NCBI RefSeq assembly: GCF_036826855.1
Contig: NZ_CP104578.1
Coordinates: 3,038,001 to 3,102,000, forward strand
Origin: Streptomyces sp. SJL17-4
GTDB taxonomy: Bacteria; Actinomycetota; Actinomycetes; Streptomycetales; Streptomycetaceae
Direction of reading: 5' to 3'
Length of the DNA stretch: 64,000 nt
Shown piece by piece: positions 1 through 8,738 of this stretch; the first letter of the stretch is position 1, and each line of letters opens with the position of its first letter. The translations under genes and the position numbers were made by a program. The notes beneath the pieces are model-generated. The model saw only the letters and a program-made list of their open reading frames with translations, was not told the DNA's origin and did no database searches.

Positions 1-961
1 CGCGCCACTCCCGGCTGTCGGGGCTGTCCGCCACCCAGCCGTCGAGGAGCCCGCGCACCAGACCCGCCGGGGCCGCGATCCCGCACTCCCGCTCAGGGAC
101 CCACAGCTCGCCCGGCGAGCGGTGCCCGAGCGGCCCGGGGTGGCCCGGCTCGCTGTGGTCGTGGGGGTCGGAGTGCTCGCCCTCGCCCTCGGCGCTCGGC
201 ATGGTCGACTCGGAGCAGGCACGACAGAGCAGCCGCACGGAGGACGACCAGTCCTCGGCGGCGAAACCCGCCTCCGCGGCGAGCTGCTCCAGGGCGTCCC
301 GGTCGGCCTCGGTGGCCGCCTCCAGGAGGACGACCCAGGTGGGGACGGGTGAGGGGGCCCACAGCTCGATCTCGTCGAAGACCGGGTAGGAGGGGCCGGC
401 GGTGGTGGTGCGCTCGCCGTTCGGCACGCCGTCGTGGAGGACGACCTCGCCCCAGCGGCGCCCCGAGGACGGCAGCGGGATGGAGAGGACCTCGATCCGG
501 GCCGGGTCGAGCCGGCGGCCCCACACGACCTCGGCCTCGCCCTCGGGCGACAGCCGGACGGCGGCGCTGCCCAGCTCCATGCCGGCGGGCTCACCGGTCC
601 CCGCGGCGGCGCCGGGGACCTTCAGTCCGTAGGCCTGCCAGGCGCGGCGGGCCAGCGGCCAGTCCTGGAGCGCGGTCGCGGCGATCCCGACGTTCCACCA
701 GTCGGGGGCGCCGCTCTCCTTGTCGAGCAGCGCGACGGCGCGGAGCCCGGCGGCCCGCGCCTGCTCCCAGTCGTGCCGGAACTTGTGCAGCAGCGCCAGG
801 TTGAACCAGGACTCCGAGAGCCAGGGCTCCAGATCCGCCGCGCGCGTCAGAAGTGCCCCCGCGTCCTCGTACCGGCCGTCGCCGATCAGCGTGAACGCGC
901 GGTCGGTGGCCTGCCGCCACGAGGCGGAGGGCCGATGCCGTACCTTCCCGAAGATCTTCAC
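1..961 (-). CDS. TPR-like conserved protein, C-terminus cut by window edge
   Basis: The minus-strand frame opens with GTG at 959-961, 4 nt after a purine-rich GGCAGGCGGGA stretch, and runs about 320 codons off the left edge without a stop. Residues roughly 15-85 read like one or two tetratricopeptide repeats (a helical pair around 'GRYEDAGALLTRAADLEP' and 'SWFNLALLHKFRHDWEQA'). After that come a Trp-rich beta-type middle part, a CxxC pair (LLCRACSES) and a Glu/Asp/His-rich low-complexity stretch. I recognise it only as an actinobacterial TPR-containing protein of unknown function. The other long frames here are Pro/Arg-rich shadows with poor codon bias. No export signal is visible. Confidence 0.75.
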   Translation of the reverse strand, partial: MKIFGKVRHRPSASWRQATDRAFTLIGDGRYEDAGALLTRAADLEPWLSESWFNLALLHKFRHDWEQARAAGLRAVALLDKESGAPDWWNVGIAATALQDWPLARRAWQAYGLKVPGAAAGTGEPAGMELGSAAVRLSPEGEAEVVWGRRLDPARIEVLSIPLPSSGRRWGEVVLHDGVPNGERTTTAGPSYPVFDEIELWAPSPVPTWVVLLEAATEADRDALEQLAAEAGFAAEDWSSSVRLLCRACSESTMPSAEGEGEHSDPHDHSEPGHPGPLGHRSPGELWVPERECGIAAPAGLVRGLLDGWVADSPDSREWR

Positions 962-1040
962 GATTCCCGCCTGCCGGTCGCTTCACCCTCTTGTTCGCAT
1001 CCAACCATGCCCGGTCGGACGCGCGCTCATTACCCATGGG

Positions 1041-2330
1041 TTACCCAATGGCGACGGAGGTCACCCCAGCCGCTCCGCCCCGCGCCAGGACCCTGGCCAG
1101 GCACTCGACGACATCCGGGTGATGGTCACGGGCGGTGCCGAGCCGGAGCCGCTCCAGGGCGTCGAGGGCGGCGCCCGCGCCCTCGCCGCCCGCGAGGTCG
1201 TCGTAGGCGTTCACGGTCCGGACGATCCGGGCGGGCAGCGGCTGTTCCCGGTACGGGTCGGCCTGGCGCTCCACGACGACGGCGACGGCCTCGGGGACGC
1301 CGGTCCTGCGGACGACCTCGCCGCCGAGGAGGGCGATCCGGCGCTGCTCCTCGGCGGGCAGCAGGGCGGTGGCGCCGGCGACGGGGTCGACGAGGGAGAG
1401 CCGGCCGATGTCGTGCATGAGCGCCGCGTGCTCCAGGACGGCCAGCTCGGCCCCGGAGAGGCCCAGCTCCCGTCCGACGGCGGCGCTGAGGGCGGCGACC
1501 CGGCGGGCGTGCCCGGGCGGGGTACAGCCGGCGATCTCGGTGGCGCGGGCGAGGGAGGCGATGGTCTGCCGGTTGACCGTGCGCACGGCGGCGTACCGCC
1601 GGAAGGAGACCTGGGTGAGGAGGAGCGGTACGGCGAGCACGGGCAGCGCCCAGAGTCCGGCGGCGGCCACGCCGAGTGCCATGACGGTGCCGGTGGCGCC
1701 GACGGCCGAGCCGATGCCGAGGAGGGCGCGCAGTTCGTCGCGGAGGAGGGGGCCGTACGGGAATCCCGTACGGGCGCGGAGCAGGAGGGCGGCGAGGACC
1801 GCGTCGCACAGGGCGGTCAGGACGAGCAGCAGGACGAGGAAGAGGGCGTACGCCGGGCCCTGGCCGAGGTGCTCGACGAGGGCCCCGGAGTTGTAGAGGG
1901 GCTGGAAGCAGAGCGCGGCGAAGCCGACGGTGAGGACGCGGCGGGCGAGGTGGTCGAGGCCGGGTCCCCGGCCACGGGCGATGTGGGGGACGATCCCGGC
2001 GAGTCCGGCGGCGACGACGACGGCGACGATCTGGAGGACGCCGTGGGTGGTGGCGGTCCCGGCGCTCGCGCCGAGCAGGGCGTAGGCGAGGGCCCCGGCG
2101 GCGGCGAGCGGCGCGGGCTCGCTCCCTCCGGGCGCTTCGCGCACGGAGGGTGCCCCCGCGTCCGGTGCGGCGCCCCAGCGGGCGAGCTCGCCGAGGACGA
2201 TGAGGGTGCCGAAGGCGAGGGCGTTGCCCGGTTCGTCGACGCCGTACCAGAGGGTGGAGGCGAATCCGGCGAGGCTCAGCAGGAGCGCGGCCCCGTGGAC
2301 GGCGCCGACGGTGACGGCGCCGGGTCTCAT
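1041..2330 (-). CDS. Membrane HD-domain protein (degenerate phosphohydrolase)
   Basis: This 429-residue protein has several hydrophobic segments in its first half, followed by an HD-type domain (about residues 250-420) with the HD pair in 'ALMHDIGRL'. The GYP signature of cyclic-di-GMP phosphodiesterases is missing, so catalytic activity on c-di-GMP is doubtful. The ATG at 2328-2330 overlaps the stop of the upstream HD-GYP gene as ATGA, which points to translational coupling. That is why I do not use the longer upstream frame, which is Arg/Pro-rich and lies inside the neighbour. The pair probably works together as a membrane sensor or phosphodiesterase module. The ligand is not evident. Confidence 0.85.
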   Translation of the reverse strand: MRPGAVTVGAVHGAALLLSLAGFASTLWYGVDEPGNALAFGTLIVLGELARWGAAPDAGAPSVREAPGGSEPAPLAAAGALAYALLGASAGTATTHGVLQIVAVVVAAGLAGIVPHIARGRGPGLDHLARRVLTVGFAALCFQPLYNSGALVEHLGQGPAYALFLVLLLVLTALCDAVLAALLLRARTGFPYGPLLRDELRALLGIGSAVGATGTVMALGVAAAGLWALPVLAVPLLLTQVSFRRYAAVRTVNRQTIASLARATEIAGCTPPGHARRVAALSAAVGRELGLSGAELAVLEHAALMHDIGRLSLVDPVAGATALLPAEEQRRIALLGGEVVRRTGVPEAVAVVVERQADPYREQPLPARIVRTVNAYDDLAGGEGAGAALDALERLRLGTARDHHPDVVECLARVLARGGAAGVTSVAIG

Positions 2331-3745
2331 GCGCGCTCCTTGGGCCTGGTCGTCCCGGGTGCGTCGGATGCGCGCCCCGCCGCTTCGGCCTCGCGCGGCG
2401 GAGGCACGTTCCCGCCGGTCGGGCCCGCCGGTGCGGTCTCGTCGGCGGTGACGGCGGGCTGCCAGCCGTGCCGGTCCAGGGCGCGGACGAGGGCGTCGAC
2501 CATCCGGGCGTCGAACTGGCTGCCGGCGCACCGCTCCAGTTCGGCGACGGCGGTCGGCACCGGGCGGGCCCGGCTGTAGGAGCGGGTGGAGGTCATGGCG
2601 TCGAAGGCGTCGGCGACGGCCACCACCCGGGCGAACTCGGGGATCTCGTCGCCGTGCAGCCCGTACGGGTAGCCGCTGCCGTCCATGCGTTCGTGGTGGT
2701 GGAGGATCGCGGCGCGCGCCTCGCCGAGGAAGCCGATGCCGCGGACCATCTCGTGCCCGTACTCCGGGTGCAGCTCGATGACCCGGCGCTCCTCGGGGGT
2801 GAGGGGCCCGTCCTTGCGGAGGACCCGGGTGGGCACGCCCAGTTTGCCGACGTCGTGGAGGATGCCGGCGAACCGTACGACGTCGAGCCGGTCCTCGGCC
2901 ATGCCCAGCTCACGGGCGATCAGGACGGAGGCGTGGCCGACGCGTTCGCTGTGGCCGCGGGTGTAGCGGTCCTTGATGTCGACGGCCTGGACGAGGGCGC
3001 GGATGGTGGCCTGGTGGGCGGCGCGCTCGCGGTGGTACTGGGCGAAGACCCAGCAGGAGATGTACATCGGGAGGAGCACGAAGAGCGCCGACACCGGCCC
3101 GTACGTGCTGCGCCAGAGGACGGCCATCATCAGTCCGGCGAGTCCGTGCACGGCGTGCGGGGCGAGCGCCCGGCAGAGGAGGCCGCGCCAGGCGGCCCGC
3201 AGGGGCAGTCCGTCGGCCGTCGCCCGGATGCCTCCGTCGAGGGCGGTCAGGACCAGGCAGAAGGTGAGCGCGGTGGCGCCGGCGGGCAGCAGCACGTACG
3301 GGAAGTCGGGGGCGTCGGGCCCGTGTCCGAGGGCATGGGCCCGACTCAGGACCTCGGCGACCTGGGCGGCGGCCCAGACGGCGAGGGCGGTGGTGGCGGC
3401 CCGCCAGGCGCGGCGGGGTGCGGCCGGGGGTTCGTCGACGCGGACGAGGAGGCTGCCGGGCAGGGCGGTGAGCGCGGCGGCCGCGGGCGGCAGGAGGAGC
3501 GCGGCGGCGAGGAGGACGGGGAAGAAGGAGCCGGTGCCCATGGCGACGGAGCCGCCGACCGCGCGGCCGAGGGGGCGGCAGCGGGCGGGCAGTTCGCAGA
3601 GCGCGTACAGGGCGGCGAGGAGCGCGACCGTGACCCAGGGGGTGGCCGCGCCGGGGCGCAGGGCGGGCATGACGGACGCCCCGGCACCGAGCAGGGCGCA
3701 GCCGATGTACACGCGGGCCGCACGCGGAATGACCTTCACGCCCAT
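2327..3745 (-). CDS. Membrane HD-GYP domain protein
   Basis: The predicted 472-residue product has an N-terminal membrane region with about six or seven hydrophobic segments, then an HD-GYP domain. Visible motifs are the HD pair in 'GILHDVGKLG', 'ELHPEYGHEM', the paired histidines in 'AILHHHERMDGSGYP', and the GYP itself. HD-GYP proteins classically hydrolyse cyclic-di-GMP. In streptomycetes c-di-GMP controls development through BldD, so a signalling role is reasonable but inferred. I chose the ATG at 3743-3745; a GTG four codons upstream is an alternative. It is the first gene of a two-gene unit with a 4-nt overlap to the HD gene, separated from rsrA by a hairpin at 3836-3864. Confidence 0.88.
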   Translation of the reverse strand: MGVKVIPRAARVYIGCALLGAGASVMPALRPGAATPWVTVALLAALYALCELPARCRPLGRAVGGSVAMGTGSFFPVLLAAALLLPPAAAALTALPGSLLVRVDEPPAAPRRAWRAATTALAVWAAAQVAEVLSRAHALGHGPDAPDFPYVLLPAGATALTFCLVLTALDGGIRATADGLPLRAAWRGLLCRALAPHAVHGLAGLMMAVLWRSTYGPVSALFVLLPMYISCWVFAQYHRERAAHQATIRALVQAVDIKDRYTRGHSERVGHASVLIARELGMAEDRLDVVRFAGILHDVGKLGVPTRVLRKDGPLTPEERRVIELHPEYGHEMVRGIGFLGEARAAILHHHERMDGSGYPYGLHGDEIPEFARVVAVADAFDAMTSTRSYSRARPVPTAVAELERCAGSQFDARMVDALVRALDRHGWQPAVTADETAPAGPTGGNVPPPREAEAAGRASDAPGTTRPKERA

Positions 3746-3835
3746 CACGCTCGTCACGCTAGCGAGTCGGGCGGCCCGTGGCGTCGGGGCGGCGCTGATT
3801 CGCACCATCGGGTGATACAAGCTGATAGACGGAAA

Positions 3836-3864
3836 AGGCCGCCGCGTTCGTGCCGCGACGGCCT
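3836..3864 (-). terminator. Hairpin downstream of rsrA
   Basis: Two 11-nt arms (3836-3846 and 3854-3864) pair with a single mismatch. On the minus strand the stem is followed by TTTT. It lies about 50 nt past the rsrA stop and ahead of the HD-GYP start, as expected for the end of the sigR-rsrA operon. Confidence 0.65.
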
Positions 3865-3914
3865 CCTTCTCCCTCCACGGAAGGGGGAGTTGCCCCTGGG
3901 TACTCCTGGGGCGT

Positions 3915-4232
3915 CTACTCCTGGGGCGCCGGCGTCGTCGGCACGATCGGCGCGATCTCCTGCTCGGGCACCAGGTGCCCGGAACGGATCAGGTCGATCC
4001 GTCCCATGACCTTGGACCGCAGGTCGGTGGGGACGTCGTCACTGCCGCAGCACCGCTTGACGAGCTTCTTCACCGCCTGCTCCAGGCCGTACTTCTCCAG
4101 GCACGGGGAGCACTCCTCGAAGTGCACCTCGAATTTGGTGCAGTCACTGTCGGGCATCTCGTTGTCGAGGAACTCGTACAGATGATCCAGGACTTCCGAG
4201 CAATCCGTCTCGTGCGGCTCTCCGCAGCTCAT
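3915..4232 (-). CDS. rsrA: Zinc-binding thiol-redox anti-sigma factor RsrA
   Basis: RsrA binds and inhibits sigma-R in reducing conditions. Oxidation forms a disulfide that expels zinc and frees the sigma factor. The 105-residue product has the ZAS motif H37-x3-C41-x2-C44 plus Cys11, the same residue numbers described for the S. coelicolor protein, where Cys11 and Cys44 form the trigger disulfide. Further cysteines occur at 3, 31, 61 and 62. The start codon overlaps the sigR stop as ATGA, so the two are translationally coupled and made in matched amounts. There is no membrane segment, so it acts in the cytosol. Family length and gene order match the known operon. Confidence 0.97.
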   Translation of the reverse strand: MSCGEPHETDCSEVLDHLYEFLDNEMPDSDCTKFEVHFEECSPCLEKYGLEQAVKKLVKRCCGSDDVPTDLRSKVMGRIDLIRSGHLVPEQEIAPIVPTTPAPQE

Positions 4233-5050
4233 GAGCCCGAGCCTTTCAGATCGTTCGACGACTCTCCGGCGCCCGCGGGTACCAGCCCGCGGTCGCGAGC
4301 GTAGTCCTCGAGCATGCCGCGCAGCTGGCGGCGACCCCGGTGCAGCCGGGACATCACCGTACCGATGGGTGTCCCCATGATGTCCGCGATCTCCTTGTAC
4401 GCAAAGCCCTCGACATCCGCGAGATAGACGGCGATGCGGAACTCCTCGGGAATCGCCTGGAGCGCTTCCTTCACGTCGGAGTCCGGGAGGTGGTCGAGCG
4501 CCTGCGACTCGGCGGAGCGCAGACCGGTCGACATGTGCGACTCGGCGCGCGCGAGCTGCCAGTCCTCGATCTCCTCGGCGGCGCTGCGCTGGGGCTCACG
4601 CTGCTTCTTGCGGTACGAGTTGATGAAGGTGTTCGTGAGGATGCGGTACAGCCAGGCCTTGAGGTTCGTACCCTCGCGGAACTGGTGGAAGGATCCGTAC
4701 GCCTTGGCGTAGGTCTCCTGCACCAGGTCCTCCGCGTCCGCGGGGTTGCGCGTCATGCGCAGCGCGGCCGAGTACATCTGGTCGAGGTAGCCGAGGGCGT
4801 CCCGCTCGAAGCGCGCGTTGCGCTCCTCGGTCGTCTCCTCGGGGCCGTCGTCGGTCCCTGTGTCGGTCCCAGTGACCGGACCCACCTCCTCCAGCGCGGC
4901 GGCGAGCCCGAGGGCGGACCCGCTCGTTTCGGAGGATAGACGAGGAACCGCTCCGCCCGCCGCCCGAATCTGGGCTCCCTTGGGAGCGGGCAGCACTGTC
5001 CAGTCGAGGTCAGCGGCCTGCGCGCGCTCCGGGCAGATGGTCGAACCCAT
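4229..5050 (-). CDS. sigR: ECF sigma factor SigR (long form SigR'; internal start for SigR)
   Basis: This is the group IV sigma factor of the thiol-oxidative stress response. Region 2 (near '[20 protein letters not shown]') and region 4 (near '[20 protein letters not shown]') are both intact. The ATG at 5048-5050 follows an AGGGAG ribosome-binding site and gives a 273-residue product. A GTG at 4883-4885 lies exactly 55 codons downstream and gives 218 residues. S. coelicolor makes stable sigma-R and an unstable sigma-R' with a 55-residue N-terminal extension, so both starts are probably used. The self-dependent promoter at 5095-5121 makes a transcript that includes the upstream start. The gene ends in a 4-nt overlap with rsrA. 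Confidence 0.96.
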   Translation of the reverse strand: MGSTICPERAQAADLDWTVLPAPKGAQIRAAGGAVPRLSSETSGSALGLAAALEEVGPVTGTDTGTDDGPEETTEERNARFERDALGYLDQMYSAALRMTRNPADAEDLVQETYAKAYGSFHQFREGTNLKAWLYRILTNTFINSYRKKQREPQRSAAEEIEDWQLARAESHMSTGLRSAESQALDHLPDSDVKEALQAIPEEFRIAVYLADVEGFAYKEIADIMGTPIGTVMSRLHRGRRQLRGMLEDYARDRGLVPAGAGESSNDLKGSGS

Positions 5051-5094
5051 GCGACGGACTCCCTCTTCCTTGCTCTCACACCGACGCACGGAAC

Positions 5095-5121
5095 AACAGT
5101 GGTCCCCCACTCAACATTCCC
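5095..5121 (-). promoter_or_regulatory. Sigma-R dependent promoter of sigR (sigRp2-like)
   Basis: On the minus strand GGGAAT (5116-5121) is separated by exactly 18 nt from GTT (5095-5097), the consensus described for sigma-R. It lies 45 nt upstream of the long-form start codon, so it should give positive autoregulation and the sigma-R' isoform. Confidence 0.9.
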
Positions 5122-5127
5122 GGCCCG

Positions 5128-5760
5128 TCAGCGGAGGGAGTCGATCCACTCGGCGACCCCGTCCACCAGGAGCTCCATCGCCTCGTCCTGGCCGAGCGGC
5201 GCCCGTTTGGGCAGGGCGAAGCCGTGGTCCCCGTACGGGATCTCGACGAGGCGGTACGGGCCTTCCGGGAACTCCGCGGGCCGTCCGAAGGGGTCGTTGC
5301 CGCCCTGGACGACGAGCGTCGGCAGGCCGCTGCCCAGGAGCTCGTCGGCCCGGGACTTCTCCGGCTTCCCCGGCGGGTGCAGGGGGAAGCTCAGCGCGAG
5401 GACGGCGAGCGCGCCCAGCTCCCGCCCGGCGCGGCAGGCGACCCGGGCACCGGCGCTGCGGCCGCCCGCGATCACCGGGAGTCCGGGCCGGGCGAGGGCC
5501 GGCCAGAGGCCGCGCCATCCGGTGTCCAGGGTCTTGGGTGCGGGCGCGACCTTCTTGCCCGCGACCCGCCAGGGCTGCTCGACGAGGGCGACGGTCACGC
5601 CCCGGGCGGGCAGCGCGGCGGCCAGGGCCCGGAGGTCACGGGCCTCGATGCCGCCGCCGGCGCCGTGGCCGAGGGCGAGGACGGCCCCGGGCTTCCGCCC
5701 CGCGTGCCAGGTGACCCGGGCCTCGCCCGCGTCGGTGGAAACGGTTTCGGACTGTGTCAT
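5128..5760 (-). CDS. Alpha/beta hydrolase family protein (KANL3/Tex30-like)
   Basis: A 210-residue cytosolic protein with the small alpha/beta hydrolase fold of the KANL3/Tex30 family. Visible landmarks are the nucleophile elbow G-x-S-x-G in 'GGRSAGAR', the strand '[11 protein letters not shown]' carrying the acid, and a C-terminal histidine in '[10 protein letters not shown]'. The oxyanion region is the Gly-rich 'LGHGAGGG'. The ATG at 5758-5760 is chosen; GTG three codons upstream (5767-5769) has an equally good purine-rich leader. The long frame continuing upstream is an Arg-rich shadow of the SRAP gene. The substrate is unknown. It sits just upstream of the sigR promoter and after a strong hairpin, so it probably has its own transcript. 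Confidence 0.85.
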   Translation of the reverse strand: MTQSETVSTDAGEARVTWHAGRKPGAVLALGHGAGGGIEARDLRALAAALPARGVTVALVEQPWRVAGKKVAPAPKTLDTGWRGLWPALARPGLPVIAGGRSAGARVACRAGRELGALAVLALSFPLHPPGKPEKSRADELLGSGLPTLVVQGGNDPFGRPAEFPEGPYRLVEIPYGDHGFALPKRAPLGQDEAMELLVDGVAEWIDSLR

Positions 5761-5778
5761 GTCGGTCACGTCCCCATC

Positions 5779-5809
5779 CTGCCGTCCGGCGCTCCCCGCC
5801 GGACGGCAG
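5779..5809 (-). terminator. Perfect 12-bp stem-loop after the SRAP gene
   Basis: Arms 5779-5790 and 5798-5809 are perfectly complementary around a 7-nt loop. The hairpin sits between the SRAP stop (5820) and the hydrolase start (5760), both on the minus strand. Confidence 0.75.
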
Positions 5810-5819
5810 GCGGGCGGTG

Positions 5820-6635
5820 TCAGAACAGCGTGCCGACCTCCGGGCCCTCCAGCTCCGTCAGGAGCTCGGGCCCGTTGTTCCGGACGTTGCTGACCGCGGT
5901 CGCCACCGGGTAGGCCCGCATCAGGCCCTCCGGCGGCGGGGTGAGCAGCCCGCGCAGCTCCTCGGGCCGGGTGGTCGCCGGGTCGAGCCAGGCGTCCCAG
6001 CGGTCCTCGGTGAGCATCAGCGGCATCCGGGGGTGGATGTCGGCGAGCGAGTGCGGGCCCTCGGCCGGGGCCACGCCCAGCGGGCCGGTCTCCGCCTCGG
6101 TGGTGATCACCGAGCAGGTCACCCACCACGCCGAGGGGTCGCCGTCGGGCAGGGTCCGGTCGCGCCAGAACTCGTAGATCCCGGCCATCGCGAAGACCGA
6201 GCCGTCCGCCGGGGTCACGAAGTACGGCTGCTTGCGGGGCCGCTTCTTCCTGCCCTCGACCTCCAGGTCCCGCTCCGCGGATCCGGTGACCCACTCGTAG
6301 TAACCGTCGGCGGGCAGGATGCACCGGCGGGCCGAGAAGGCCCGCTTGAAGGAGGGCTTCTCGTCCAGGGTCTCCGCGCGCGCGTTGATCATCCGGGCGG
6401 CGCCCTCCGGGGATTTCGACCAGGACGGCACCAGGCCCCACTTCAGCGCGCGCAGCTGGCGAACCGGACGCCGGGATTCTGCGTCCTTCAGAGGACGCTC
6501 GAGGACAGCCCAGACCTCTTTGGTGGGGGCCACGTTCCAGTCCGGGGCCAGAGTCTCCTCCGGCTCCCACTTCTCCACCTCGAAAACACCGACGAGGTCC
6601 TCGGGCCGCCGGCTCGCCGCATACCTTCCGCACAT
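5820..6635 (-). CDS. SRAP-domain abasic-site DNA-protein crosslinking protein (HMCES/YedK family)
   Basis: SRAP proteins react through Cys2 with abasic sites in single-stranded DNA and form a protective thiazolidine crosslink. The 271-residue product begins M-C-G-R-Y, so the catalytic cysteine is exposed once Met is removed; this fixes the start at 6633-6635. The other expected residues are visible: Asn in 'INARAET', Glu in 'DGYYEW' and His in '[10 protein letters not shown]'. Length fits the family. Only 49 bp separate its start from the divergently transcribed M50-like gene. No clear Shine-Dalgarno precedes the ATG, so the message may be leaderless. A hairpin follows the stop. Confidence 0.95.
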   Translation of the reverse strand: MCGRYAASRRPEDLVGVFEVEKWEPEETLAPDWNVAPTKEVWAVLERPLKDAESRRPVRQLRALKWGLVPSWSKSPEGAARMINARAETLDEKPSFKRAFSARRCILPADGYYEWVTGSAERDLEVEGRKKRPRKQPYFVTPADGSVFAMAGIYEFWRDRTLPDGDPSAWWVTCSVITTEAETGPLGVAPAEGPHSLADIHPRMPLMLTEDRWDAWLDPATTRPEELRGLLTPPPEGLMRAYPVATAVSNVRNNGPELLTELEGPEVGTLF

Positions 6636-6684
6636 ACGTGCCACACTGCCACGATCCCCGACCACCCGAGGAGCGGCCCGAAAG

Positions 6685-7380
6685 ATGGACCTCTCACTGG
6701 ACCTCTTCAGTCCACAGGCCGCTCCGGACGAGTGGCTGGTGATCGCCACCGGCGTCGCCGCCCTCGCCGTCACCGTGCCCCGCCGGATATGGCTGCTCGC
6801 CCGCAACGCGATCACCATCGCCCACGAGGGCGGCCACGGCCTGCTCGCCGTCGCCACCGGCCGGCGCCTCGAAGCGATCCGGCTGCACTCGGACACCAGC
6901 GGACTGACCGTGAGCCGCGGCCGCCCGACCGGCCTCGGCGTGATCCTCACCCTGGCCGCCGGCTACCCCGCGGCCCCGCTGCTCGGCCTCGGCGGCGCCG
7001 CCCTGCTCGGCACCCACCGGGTCACCCTCCTCCTGTGGGTGGCGACGGCCCTGCTGCTCGCGATGCTCGTGATGGTCCGCAACGCGTACGGGATCCTCAC
7101 CGTCCTCCTCACCGGGGCGGCCTTCCTCCTCGTCTCCTGGCTGACCTCGCCGGACGTCCAGTCGGTCTTCGCGTACACCGCCGTCTGGTTCCTGCTGCTC
7201 GGCGGTGTCCGCCCCGCCTTCGAGCTCCAGCTGAAACGGCGCCGCGGCGGCGCCCCCGACTCGGACGCGGACCAGCTCTCGCGGCTCACCCATGTGCCCG
7301 CCGGGGTGTGGCTGTTCTTCTTCCACGCGGTCGCGATCTCCGCCCTGATCGGCGGCGGGCGCTGGCTCCTGGGCCACTGA
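6685..7380 (+). CDS. M50 family-like membrane metallopeptidase
   Basis: The 231-residue protein has about five or six membrane segments and a zinc-binding motif H47-E-G-G-H51 inside a hydrophobic stretch, the arrangement of site-2-protease-like (M50/M50B-like) peptidases. The second metal-ligand motif (usually N/L-D-G) is not obvious; 'RNAYGIL' occupies a comparable place. The ATG at 6685 is preceded by GAGGAG 11 nt upstream, so the long upstream extension through the SRAP promoter region is not used. The function may be regulated intramembrane proteolysis or only a structural relative. It precedes aroA by 20 bp and may be co-transcribed with it. Confidence 0.85.
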   Translation: MDLSLDLFSPQAAPDEWLVIATGVAALAVTVPRRIWLLARNAITIAHEGGHGLLAVATGRRLEAIRLHSDTSGLTVSRGRPTGLGVILTLAAGYPAAPLLGLGGAALLGTHRVTLLLWVATALLLAMLVMVRNAYGILTVLLTGAAFLLVSWLTSPDVQSVFAYTAVWFLLLGGVRPAFELQLKRRRGGAPDSDADQLSRLTHVPAGVWLFFFHAVAISALIGGGRWLLGH

Positions 7381-7400
7381 CTCCCCCGTACAGTGAGTCC

Positions 7401-8735
7401 ATGACCGCAGCTGCTTCCGCGACGCACACCGACCCGCCCACCGACCTCTGGCCCGCCCCGTATGCCCGCGGCGCCGTCGACGCGACCGTCACCGTGCCCG
7501 GATCGAAGTCGGTCACCAACCGCGCCCTGGTCCTCGCCTCGCTGGCGTCCGAGCCCGGCTGGCTGCGCCGCCCGCTGCGCTCCCGCGACACCCTCCTGAT
7601 GGCCGAGGCGCTCCGCACCCTCGGCGTGAAGATCGAGGAGGGCGTGGGCCCCGACGGCTCCGGCGAGGCCTGGCGGATCATCCCCTCCCCGCTGCGCGGC
7701 CCCGCGACCGTCGACGTCGGCAACGCCGGCACGGTCATGCGCTTCCTGCCCCCGGTCGCGGCGCTCGCCGACGGCCCGGTGCGCTTCGACGGCGACCCCC
7801 GCTCCCACGAGCGCCCGCTGCACGGCGTGATCGACGCGCTGCGCGCGCTGGGCGCCCGCATCGACGACGAGAGCCGCGGCGCCCTCCCCCTGACGGTGCA
7901 CGGCGCCGGTGGCCTCGACGGCGGCACCGTCGAGATCGACGCCTCCTCGTCCTCCCAGTTCGTGAGCGCCCTGCTGCTGTCCGCGCCCCGCTTCAACCAG
8001 GGCGTCGAGGTACGGCACGTGGGGTCGCGGCTGCCCTCGCTGCCGCACATCCGGATGACCGTCGACATGCTGCGCTCGGTCGGCGCCCAGGTCGACGAGC
8101 CGGAGCACGGCGGCGCACCGAACGTCTGGCGGGTGTCCCCCTCCGCGCTGCGCGGCCGGGACCTGGTCGTCGAGCCCGATCTGTCGAACGCGCAGCCGTT
8201 CCTGGCGGCGGCCCTGATCACCGGCGGCCGTGTGACGGTGCCGGACTGGCCGACGCGGACCACCCAGCCCGGTGACGCGCTGCGGGAGATCTTCACCGAG
8301 ATGGGTGGCTCCTGCGAGCTGACCGAGGCGGGCCTGACCTTCACCGGTACGGGCCGGATCCACGGCATCGACGTGGACCTCGGCGAGGTCGGCGAGCTGA
8401 CGCCCGGCATCGCGGCGGTCGCGGCCCTCGCGGACTCCCCGTCGACCCTGCGCGGCGTCGCCCATCTGCGGCTGCACGAGACGGACCGGCTCGCGGCGCT
8501 CACCAAGGAGATCAACGAGCTGGGCGGCGACGTGACCGAGACCGAGGACGGTCTCCACATCCGCCCGCGCCCGCTGCACGGCGGCGTCTTCCACACGTAC
8601 CACGACCACCGCATGGCGACGGCGGGCGCGATCATCGGCCTCGCGGTCGAGGGCGTGCAGATCGAGGACGTGGCCACGACGGCGAAGACCTTGCCCGACT
8701 TCCCGAGGATGTGGACCGAAATGCTCGGGGCCTGA
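7401..8735 (+). CDS. aroA: 3-phosphoshikimate 1-carboxyvinyltransferase (EPSP synthase)
   Basis: AroA joins phosphoenolpyruvate to shikimate-3-phosphate, the sixth step of the shikimate pathway, in the cytosol. The 444-residue protein shows the N-terminal '[18 protein letters not shown]' (residues 32-49), '[11 protein letters not shown]', the PEP-binding '[12 protein letters not shown]' and '[11 protein letters not shown]', and the C-terminal 'HRMATAGAI'. Length is normal for the family. The ATG at 7401 sits 20 bp after the preceding stop with GTGAG upstream. rsgA begins 3 bp after the stop, so aroA-rsgA is an operon. Confidence 0.97.
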   Translation: MTAAASATHTDPPTDLWPAPYARGAVDATVTVPGSKSVTNRALVLASLASEPGWLRRPLRSRDTLLMAEALRTLGVKIEEGVGPDGSGEAWRIIPSPLRGPATVDVGNAGTVMRFLPPVAALADGPVRFDGDPRSHERPLHGVIDALRALGARIDDESRGALPLTVHGAGGLDGGTVEIDASSSSQFVSALLLSAPRFNQGVEVRHVGSRLPSLPHIRMTVDMLRSVGAQVDEPEHGGAPNVWRVSPSALRGRDLVVEPDLSNAQPFLAAALITGGRVTVPDWPTRTTQPGDALREIFTEMGGSCELTEAGLTFTGTGRIHGIDVDLGEVGELTPGIAAVAALADSPSTLRGVAHLRLHETDRLAALTKEINELGGDVTETEDGLHIRPRPLHGGVFHTYHDHRMATAGAIIGLAVEGVQIEDVATTAKTLPDFPRMWTEMLGA

Positions 8736-8738
8736 ACC

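Noticed and set aside
720..2579. Long plus-strand frame of 619 codons across the HD genes
   Set aside because: Gly/Ala/Glu-rich antisense shadow with no motif; minus-strand genes with HD motifs explain the region.
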